DNA from: Chrysaora quinquecirrha
Lineage: Eukaryota; Cnidaria; Scyphozoa; Semaeostomeae; Pelagiidae
Assembly (NCBI GenBank): GCA_014526335.1
Contig: JACTAT010000147.1
Location: 622,896-686,895 of the forward strand
Reading direction: 5' to 3'
DNA length: 64,000 nucleotides
Part shown: positions 24,103 through 32,705 of the stretch, in pieces
Position numbering within the stretch: position 1 is the stretch's first letter
How the letters are laid out: each line of letters starts with the position of its first letter
Notes under the pieces: model-generated
The model's database searches: none
What the model saw: only the letters and a program-made list of their open reading frames with translations
What the model was told of the DNA's origin: nothing
Made by a program: the position numbers and the translations under genes

Positions 24103-24624
24103 ACACTCTACAAACGAAAATAAGACTATTATGCAGTCATGTAGAGAGCATTTTTCTCTACAATAGTGAACTCTGGACAGTTACCAAGAGTATGAATGAT
24201 GAAATTGATGTATTCCAGAGAAATCTCCTGAGAAAGATTCTCAATATCAGATGGCCTGACAAAATATCAAACAATGAATTGTACGAAAAGACCAAAATAG
24301 TCAAATGGAGTGAGAAAATTAGAGAAAGAAGATTAAAGTGGTATGGTCATTTAATGAGATTGCCAGAAGAAACACCAGCAAAACAAGCGTTAAGAGAAGC
24401 AAGAAGAAAAGTCAAGAAACCAAAGGGAGGCCAAAAACTAACATGGCTGAAGTTAATAGATAAAGACATCCAAAAAGTAGCGGTAAAGGCAGTAAATAGT
24501 AGTGTAGGTGGTGGAATTAGAACAGCAACACATGAAGAAATGACTATAAACAGACAGACATGGCAGTATTTAGTTCGCTGCATTATGTCAAAATGACGTA
24601 AAATGTTACAGAGAGAGAGAGAGA
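24103..24624 (+). mobile_element. 5'-truncated non-LTR retrotransposon, RT C-terminal end
   Basis: The open frame here translates to the C-terminal region of a non-LTR reverse transcriptase: FLYNSELWTVTKSMNDEI, RRLKWYGHLMRLPEETPAKQ and GQKLTWLKLIDKDIQKV correspond to the conserved LYGSETW, RRLRWxGHVxRM and RPRxTWxxxIxxD blocks. The frame runs without a break to TGA at 24594-24596, then a short 3' region and an (AG)n tail. A 10-bp target duplication TCACAATTTC flanks it at 24093-24102 and 24625-24634. The intact frame and clean duplication suggest a relatively recent insertion. Clade (RTE-like or other) is not certain. Confidence 0.85.
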
Positions 24625-25967
24625 TCACAATTTCAGAAAAATGAACGGAAAATGGCACGTGAACAGCTCGAAATCACTGAATTAGCCAATCAGAATGCTC
24701 GATTTTGAAATGCCGCTCTCTGATTGGGGGGGGACAAAAATTTGTTCCCGATGGCCTAAGTAGTCCGGATTTCGAAACAGTAATATTATGAGTCGTAGTT
24801 TGAGCTGCCGCCATTAACAACAGCAACAACTATTTTTTAATTTTACATTTACTTGAATGAATTGAATTGAGGTGAAGGCAGCGAAAACTGCGACTCATGT
24901 AGTAAGTCTAACAGATACCCTTGGGACCGGTTGACAAAATTTGTCAGTTTTTGGCTTGGAATAATTAGCATAAATTATGTAAATGATTCCAGTCCGTGGC
25001 TGAGGCGGCCACAGCTCTCCAACTCATCAATGAGTTTTGGAAGCTGTACAATATTTTTCCTTCGGTTACACTTGCTTTAAACGATTAATTTGAACCAACA
25101 TGAAAAGAAAAATGCATCAAAGAAATCAGTAGAGAGAAATCCATGTTAGCAAGCGCTTGCTGTGGTTAGAAGTTATCATGTTTGTTAATTTTGGAAATTT
25201 CACCGCCAGTTTCTGCACAAGTCAAGAACAAATCTTATTTCGTGAATTGGTTAGCTAGATTTCGACTCATTATTTCCACCAAACTTCAGTGCTTTCCTCT
25301 TTTACAAGTATCCTAATATTTCAGGTAAGAGTAATTTATTTGAAGCCGGTAGATTTAAATTGTTAAAGATTTAAGTTGAATCATACATAGATAGATATTT
25401 GCTGCAAAGAAGTTTGGCCTTGCGACTGCATGAATGAGATTTCCCAACTTTTGAAATTGTGTTCAACAAATGTTGTAAAAACTGACTTGAGGAGAAAAAG
25501 TTAAAGCCAAACCAATGTAAACAATCTCATTTTCTTAAAGCAAATTTTACTATTTTAGTTCACTTTGACTTCTTCAAAATTATTTTTCTTTTGTTTCTCT
25601 TTACCTGCTTGCTCAAAATTTTACCGCGGAAAAGCAAATTTCGAGTTGCTTCAGACTTTCTATAATTTCTCCGTGGAGTAGTTAAACTATAATTCGTTCT
25701 TTATTTTTCCTTTTCTGTATATTCTTTCTATCCCAGTTCAGTTCATTTTTAGCTGTTTTCTTTTCGGGTAGGAGTGAAAAATGCCCCGGGCCGCAGCAGT
25801 TCTGTTTTTAAATTTCTTCCATTTGGCGAACGCCTATGCGGACAAAAATTCTATTGTTTGTTCTTAGCCAATCAGAATGCAGAACAGCGAAACCGGTTCC
25901 AGGGTCAAATGGGGCAGCGCAGTGTTCACGTAGAGGTCCTATTTGCCCTGGGTACGAGGTTGATTTC

Positions 25968-28900
25968 TAGACTCACTCCATAAGTCCCACTACTTCGCTC
26001 GATGTTGTTGTTGTTGTTTTTCAAAATCGCTCAGTGTGGGACTTATGTCCTTACAGCTCTGAAACTGGCAAGCCGCGCCAAAAAATTGGCGTCCCAATCA
26101 GATTGCAGCATTTGCCTCAAAAACAATAGGTATTGTTTTTGAACCAATCAAATGCCTTTAAATCCTGAAACTCCAGAGTGAGGCCGTTGTCTGGACTTTT
26201 CGGACTGGTCTGGAAAATGTTAAGTTGCTGTGGCCGAAATCAAGACCCAACTGACCCGATTTCAGTGAATTTTTTGCCAGGCTGGTAACAATTAAATATT
26301 TTGGGAGTCAAAAAGCTTTTATTCTGGCTTCAAGGCAAAAGAAATCGAGTTTTTGCTCAAAGTAACATTGTTTTTCGACCCACTTTTGTTTCACCGAATT
26401 TAGGCCCATCAGAGTCCTAAGCCGAAGTGTCGGCAGACTTAAAGACAAGTTGTGAGTCTTGTGAAACAGATAGAAACAAGCCGAAAACATCATTAGATTC
26501 GCTATGAAATTTTACAACAGAATTTGAAATAAACATTGGAATTAATTCTCGAATAAAGGCAAGAGAGCCTTGAGAGTCCCTGGTCGGTAGCATTCCGACT
26601 TTTCCACATACCGGAAAAATGAAAACGAGGCAACTCTTTTTTGCCAGTTCCAGAGCTGTATAGACAGGGAAATTACTGTAACCATCTAGCAAACTGGGTA
26701 ACCGAAAATTTTATTGTTGCTATTACTTAACTATACTATTGCGGATATTTTGGCACTTGGGACATTTTTTGGTAATTGCCGGAAGTCACGTGATCGATGA
26801 CGTATGTAGTTGCCGGTCAGTAAAAAATCAAAGTCAAGATATTTCAAATTTCAGTATACCATATGAAAGAGCGTCAAAAATGCAGCAAAATATTATAAGA
26901 CATGCCTTGCATTTGAGCTACGGATACAAAGTTATGCACAGTTAAAAATGTGCTCCTCCGCAGAGGCTCAAATTTTTTGAGCTTTCAAAATTGATTCTGT
27001 CATCGGTCTGAAGCAAAACTACTGTCTTTTACATTTTGTTGAGGTATCACGGATGTGTAAAAGGTCCGAAACGATCAGAAAAACTTAGATTCATAGTGAT
27101 AATTGTCAATCAGACGTTCTTCTTACCTACTGAACAAGGCCAAAAGCTTTTGACGTTGAGTTCATGTGCTTTTCCGATGATACTTAGGTAATGCAATGTA
27201 CGCCTGTCCAATTTCAACGACTTACAATAATCAAAAGTTCTTACCCTTGAGAAGCTTTGGGAGATCGCGTTCGACTTTGCGTTTATGTGTTGCCTTTAGA
27301 GGGTTTAGACACTTTATGTAGCTACTCTACTTCTATCGTTTGTACTGTATGATTCTTTACGTATTTTTCTTGCGACCATAATTCTTTACCAGTATTTTCA
27401 AGGTCAACATACTGTACATCATGCGTCTAGAACTTGTAGCTCAACCCTGAATTTTATCAAGCGCGGTAAAGCGTGGTATAAAATAACTAGTTGTGCAAGT
27501 CTCCACTGCAGCTCCATTGCGAGATCTTTTGCAAAGAAGAATAGCAGAATATGAGAATGAATTGTTAGAAAACGCACTGGTATCACTCACTAAGTTGCGT
27601 TCATGCAGGGCATCTTTGAACATTGTAACTACTGGGCCATTGGCCCAGTGGGCCCTTTTCCTTGCCCAGTAAAAAGAGCAAAATTTGTGGCTTTTGGCCC
27701 ACTAGATTGGGCCCTTTCTAAGTTGGTGAAATAGAATCATTTTGTAACTATAGCATATTTCAGTCACGGAAATCCAACCAGGGCGACTCTAGACACATAA
27801 AATTCCAAAATTTTTCGAGGGAGTATGTCCCCATACTCTCCTTGGGAAGTGCACCTTTGGCACATGTTTCTCATTATATGTTTGCTTCATGGTCGAAAAA
27901 GGTGTTTGCAGGCCACTGGAGTTACCAGCCATTCATTTCTTGATATAGTCTTGATTGCAGACCTTACTTTTTTATCTTAGGGAATCCAGCTCTCCTGTTG
28001 GATTGGCCCACTATTCATAATTCCTTAAAAGATGCCCTGCGGTTCATGATAATGTTCTTTCGCTGTTTAATTAGAAGCGCCATTGACATCATCTGCTCCT
28101 TTATTTGGTTGTATCTCTCTTCTTGTTGTTCTACTTTCACGTTTGCCATTTACATTCCATACCAAATGCAACATCGGCTTCTTGAAATTGAATATAGACC
28201 GTTTCGCACTTCCCTAACATAGTAACTAATGTTGTGTATGCTTGAACTATTTAATCTGATGAAGCCAATGGAGCTCTGTGGATCCTGATAATAGAGACTG
28301 GGTGACTATCAAACAGCATAGTCGGAAAACAGGTTGACGTTCCCGTACAATAATTACATATATGAAAGCAATTCGTCCTAATAAAGCTTTTACAGAAAAC
28401 CACATACCCGAACCTGAGCACCAAGCATAGCAGGCTGAATCGTGAAGCAGATAGCAGCCAGTTTCAACGTTAGCGTTCCTTTTTGGAGAATTGTTTTTTC
28501 AATCAGATTAGGTATATTAAATAGGCGAACAGCAATCCCCAAGTCTTACTTTACGAACAACTTTTTATCTTCACGGTCAAAAAATTCAAAGTCCATTTCT
28601 AAGTTTAGCAAATTTAGCGCTTCTTACAGTATTAATTGACTTGATGTTCAGCTTTTCCGAGGTTGTTGTTATGAACTCTAACACATTCTTTACCGGTTCC
28701 CTTTGTAAGCGTTGTTTCTTTCGATGATAGTATACGGTTTCTCGCGGAATTAGACCATTTTCACTGGGAGCAAAAAGCAATCACGTTAATCGGCCCTTAT
28801 CTCTTTGCTTCGCTATGAATTGGTTTGTCATCATGCTCGGTGAATACATTTTCCATTCTTTTTGCCAGCTTCAAACTATGTTCATCTTTCAGGGACGACA

Positions 28901-30253
28901 GATTTGGGAGATTTCAAAATTGCGCTGAATTATCAGCTGAAACTCGTACCTTATATTCTGTTGCTTTGAAATATACCTGCTTTCTATTTCAGCATTTTCG
29001 AAAGCGCGGACGTAGTGCCAAGATCTGACAATGCGCAATTGAGTCAGCTTTAAGCGCTCTTCCAAGCGTCGGAAGTTCAGAGCAACGGTGCACTGTGCCC
29101 AAACGTAAACCAGCCGTTATCGGCAAGCGCTCCGCTTTATACGCTTCAAAAAATGACAAGGTTCTTAAGTAAAAGCGGACTATAATTAGTCCTGGAAGGT
29201 TTCTTCTGAGCTACAACTTGACGACCAGTATATGAAATAACAGACACTCTTTTTAAAATAGAAACAGGCTTTTTAGGACCTGATTTCTTGACTATTGCTT
29301 CGCATTGAGTTGTTTTTGTCCTCGAAAATAGATTACCCTTGGATAAAAAGAACGTTTTATTGACAATCTATCACGTGAATCTGAGTTCTTCTGACATTTT
29401 CGTACCCCATATAAATCCGATCGGGTAATAATTAGATTTTTAAGTTGAATTTAGAAAGGCGTATAGCGCTTAAAGAATCATAAGAGCAGCACATAGTTGC
29501 AAAGTTTCAGCTTGCTTGAGGGATAAGAACTGATTGACTTCTCACAACTACGAATCTAAGTTTCTCTTACAAATTGGTACCATTTATGTACCTTAAATAA
29601 GAGTAGTTATGGTAAAACGTTGAAATTGGACAGGCGTACATTGCATTACCTAAGTATCATCGGAAGAGCACATGAACTCAACGTCAAAAGCTTTTGGCCT
29701 TGTTCAGTAGGTAAGAAGAACGTCTGATTGACAATTATCACTATGAATCTAAGTTTTTCTGATCGTTTCGGACCTTTTACACATCCGTGATACCTCAAAA
29801 AAATGTAAAAGACAGTAGTTTTGCTTCAGACCGATGACAGAATCAATTTTGAAAGCTCAAAAAATTTGAGCCTCTGCGGAGGAGCACATTTTTAACTGTG
29901 CATAACTTTGTATCCGTAGCTCAGATGCAAGGCATGTCTCATAATATTTTGCTGCATTTTTGACGCTCTTTCATATGGTATACTGAAATTTGAAATATCT
30001 TGACTTTGATTTTTTACTGACCGGCAACTACATACGTCATCGATCACGTGACTTCCGGCAATTACCAAAAAATGTCCCAAGTGCCAAAATATCCGCAATA
30101 GTGTAGTTAAGTAATAGCAACAATAAAATTTTCGGTTACCCAGTTTGCTAGATGGTTACAGTAATTTCCCTGTCTAGTAAGGACATGAGTCTCTGTTGGA
30201 GTGACAAATCAGAATAAGGGGAGCGTAAACTAGAGACTCGTGTAGTGAGTCTA
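25968..30253 (-). mobile_element. E4 element, copy 2, interrupted by E5
   Basis: Starts TAGACTCACTCCATAAGTCC and ends in the inverse of TAGACTCACTACACGAGTC, an inverted copy of 17997-18783. The 3.5-kb E5 element lies between CCAGAGCTGTA and GTAAGGACATGAGTC, words that are contiguous in copy 1. The nine bases on each side do not match, so the target duplication is absent. Confidence 0.85.
26661..30176. mobile_element. E5: 3.5-kb element with ~566-bp inverted termini
   Basis: TAGACAGGGAAATTACTG and the following ~566 bp (to 27226) are repeated in inverse at 29611-30176, with a GTA triplet on both sides (26658-26660, 30177-30179). The E4 copy without the insertion has one GTA, so this is a 3-bp target duplication. 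The 2.4-kb core has several short coding-looking frames: minus strand 28018-28155, 28586-28780 and about 28800-28990, and plus strand about 27505-27640. I recognise none of them as a transposase. A 52-bp piece of the same end lies at 41731-41782. The 68-codon ORFs inside the two arms are mirror copies and probably not genes. Confidence 0.85.
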
Positions 30254-31312
30254 ACAGATACCCTTGGGACCGGTTGACAAAATTTGTCAGTTTTTGGCTT
30301 GGAATAATTAGCATAAATTATGTAAATGATTCCAGTCCGTGGCTGTGGCGGCCACAGCTCTCCAACTCATCAATGAGTTTTGGAAGCTGTACAATATTTT
30401 TCCTTCGGTTACACTTGCTTTCAACGATTAATTTGAACCAACATGAAAAGAAACATGCTTCAAAGAAATCAGTAGAGAGAAATCCATGTTAGCAAGCGCT
30501 TGCTGTGGTTAGAAGTTATCATGTTTGTTAATTTTGGAAATTTCACCGCGAGTTTCTACACAAGTCAGGAACAAATCTTATTTCGTGAATTGGTTAGCTA
30601 GATTTCGACTCATTATTGCCACCAAACTTCAGTGCTTTCCTCTTTTACAAGTATCCTAATATTTCAGGTCAGAGTAATTTATTTGAAGCCAGTAGATTCA
30701 AATTGTTAAAGATTTAAGTTCAATCATACATAGATATTTGCTGCAAAGAAGTTTGGCTTTGCGACTGCATGGATGTGATTTCCCAACTTTTGAAATTGTG
30801 TTCAACAAATGTTGTAAAAACTGACTTGAGGAGAAAAAGTTATAGCCAAACCAATGTAAACAATCTTATTTTCTTAAAGCAAATTTTACTATTTTAGTTC
30901 ACTTTGACTTCTTCAAAATTATTTTTCTTTTTATTTCTCTTTACCTGCTTGCTCAAAATTTTACCGTGGAAAAGCAAATTTCGAGTTGCTTCAAACTTTC
31001 TATAATTTCTCCGTGGAGTAGTTAAACTATAATTCGTTCTTTATCTTTCCTTTTCTGTATATTCTTTCTATCCCAGTTCAGTTCATTTTTAGCTGTTTTC
31101 TTTTCGGGTAGGAGTGAAAAATGCCCCGGGCCGCAGCAGTTTTGTTTTTAAATTTCTTTCATTTGGCGAACGCCATTTCTAATGTATGCGGACAAAAATT
31201 CTATTGTTTGTTCTTAGCCAATCAGAATGCGGAACAGCGAAACCGGTTCCAGGGTCAAATGGGGCAGCATAGTGTTCACGTAGAGGTCCTATTTGCCCTG
31301 GGTACGAGGTTG
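30254..31312 (+). mobile_element. E6 element, copy 2 (left end missing)
   Basis: Near-identical to 24911-25962, with small indels, from ACAGATACCCTTGGG to GGTACGAGGTTG. The first ~45 bp of E6, including its left TIR, is missing, and the copy starts exactly at the 9-bp word that F1 duplicated when it inserted into copy 1. The right TIR is intact and is followed within 50 bp by promoter-like sequence. Confidence 0.85.
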
Positions 31313-31339
31313 TATCAACAAAACTACCAATGCCGAACA

Positions 31340-31430
31340 AAGGCGACATTCGTCTGAGCATGCGCGAAATTTGCCGGGAAATTTGAGCAACTAAATTATT
31401 TTGGTGGGAAACAATATGGCGGCGTTTTAG
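31340..31430 (+). promoter_or_regulatory. Candidate housekeeping-type promoter
   Basis: GCATGCGC at 31358-31365 matches the NRF1 half-palindrome and AATATGGCGGC at 31413-31423 matches the YY1-type AANATGGCGGC motif often found at animal transcription starts. A TTTGCCGGGAAATTTG E2F-like word lies between. The region is locally GC- and CpG-richer than its flanks. The transcript it would drive is uncertain: the signal-peptide ORF just downstream, or the exosome gene. Confidence 0.4.
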
Positions 31431-31555
31431 GTTTCTAAATGTAATAATAGCTAGTTTAATAAAATATATCAAACAGTTTTCTTCAAAACTATCATTCAAA
31501 CAGTTTTCTCCAAAACTACTTAAATATTTTGTTCTTTTTACATTCTCGAGTGAAA

Positions 31556-31684
31556 ATGGTTCGTATTGAAGTGTTACTCTTTGTTTTCATTTTTGCAATA
31601 TTACACGTTGCTGATGCTGGGAAAAATGACAGGGTTAGAAGCAAAAACCCTTATTTTTACAAGATCTTCACGATAGATTTTTAA
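31556..31684 (+). CDS. Putative signal-peptide exon, product unknown
   Basis: The ORF begins MVRIEVLLFVFIFAILHVAD: a positive start, a long hydrophobic core and a small-residue cleavage context (ADA before GKND), so a secretory signal is likely if it is translated. A usable donor (GACAGG then GTTAGA) at 31633/31634 would make it a 26-codon first exon; otherwise the frame ends after 42 codons. It lies 130 bp downstream of the promoter-like motifs. Any next exon could be in the 500-N gap. The part after 31640 belongs to a short repeat duplicated at 32050-32108. Confidence 0.35.
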   Translation: MVRIEVLLFVFIFAILHVADAGKNDRVRSKNPYFYKIFTIDF

Positions 31685-32108
31685 ACAAATTTGATTTTTT
31701 TACTATTAAGTGACCAACCTTGGGGTTTACTTAAATTTTGTGTGGTATCACCGACTTTATCTTTCTCAAAAATCGCTTTGTAGTTATTGAAGTTTATCGA
31801 AAAAAAATTTCGCATGGATTGGGCCTAAGAAAAGGAACGAAACTGCGTCTGTCATAACAACTATAAACTTTTCAAAAAATATGCATAGAAGTTAAAAGGT
31901 ATACGAGTAAATCAACTTTTACTGGTAGTTACTTGCAAATTATCAATGAACAACAATATTTTTGAAGATCAGATCACTTTGGCGCGAAAGTCCTCCATCA
32001 AGGACAAGAGCCATCGCACTCCAACGGCAACACTTGAAAAAGCTGTTCCAAAAACCCTTAATTTCTACAAAGTTCTTCACGATAGATTTTTGAAAAAATT
32101 TGATTTTT
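31640..32108 (+). repeat. Short direct repeat (31640-31702, 32050-32108) before the gap
   Basis: AAAAACCCTTA-TTTTACAA, TCTTCACGATAGATTTTT and AAATTTGATTTTT occur in the same order in both places. The second copy runs into the N gap, so the gap may reflect an assembly problem with this repeat. Confidence 0.75.
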
Positions 32109-32608
32109 NNNNNNNNNNNNNNNNNNNNNNNNNNNNNNNNNNNNNNNNNNNNNNNNNNNNNNNNNNNNNNNNNNNNNNNNNNNNNNNNNNNNNNNNNNNN
32201 NNNNNNNNNNNNNNNNNNNNNNNNNNNNNNNNNNNNNNNNNNNNNNNNNNNNNNNNNNNNNNNNNNNNNNNNNNNNNNNNNNNNNNNNNNNNNNNNNNNN
32301 NNNNNNNNNNNNNNNNNNNNNNNNNNNNNNNNNNNNNNNNNNNNNNNNNNNNNNNNNNNNNNNNNNNNNNNNNNNNNNNNNNNNNNNNNNNNNNNNNNNN
32401 NNNNNNNNNNNNNNNNNNNNNNNNNNNNNNNNNNNNNNNNNNNNNNNNNNNNNNNNNNNNNNNNNNNNNNNNNNNNNNNNNNNNNNNNNNNNNNNNNNNN
32501 NNNNNNNNNNNNNNNNNNNNNNNNNNNNNNNNNNNNNNNNNNNNNNNNNNNNNNNNNNNNNNNNNNNNNNNNNNNNNNNNNNNNNNNNNNNNNNNNNNNN
32601 NNNNNNNN
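32109..32608. other. Assembly gap (500 N)
   Basis: Exactly 500 unknown bases, probably a fixed-size scaffold gap, so true distance is unknown. ORFs spanning it are artefacts. Confidence 0.98.
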
Positions 32609-32705
32609 AGGAAATATGGTATAGACGTATAGACCAATCTTTAGCTCCCCGGTAAGTTGAATAGACTTGTTGAGATTTGAATTTTTGTTTTGTGTTTTCA
32701 AACAG

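Larger units (their letters stand above)
22370..24910 (+). mobile_element. F1 element, copy 2, with two nested insertions
   Basis: Ends TAGACTCACTACAAAAGTCG and, inverted, TAGACTTACTACATGAGTCG are both present and flanked by a perfect 9-bp target duplication ACAGATACC. Two later insertions interrupt it: a TA-flanked MITE at 23136-23757 and a 5'-truncated non-LTR retrotransposon at 24103-24624. About 150 bp of F1 next to the second insertion (between AAGCACATTT and GGGGTCACAATTTC of the full copies) is missing. Confidence 0.9.
22316..25962 (+). mobile_element. E6 element, copy 1, split by an F1 insertion
   Basis: The left end is CAACTTCGTTCCCAAGG at 22319 and the right end, read in reverse from 25962, is CAACCTCGTACCCAGGG, so these are good TIRs. 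The element is split by F1 copy 2: its target ACAGATACC is duplicated at 22361-22369 and 24911-24919. The remaining body (24911-25962) is closely repeated at 30254-31312. It contains GCCAATCAGAATGC near 25868. The 69-codon ORF in the body is not recognised. Confidence 0.8.

Noticed and set aside
26739..30098. 68-codon ORFs in both E5 arms as a duplicated gene
   Set aside because: They are mirror images because the arms are inverted copies; no coding signature was seen.
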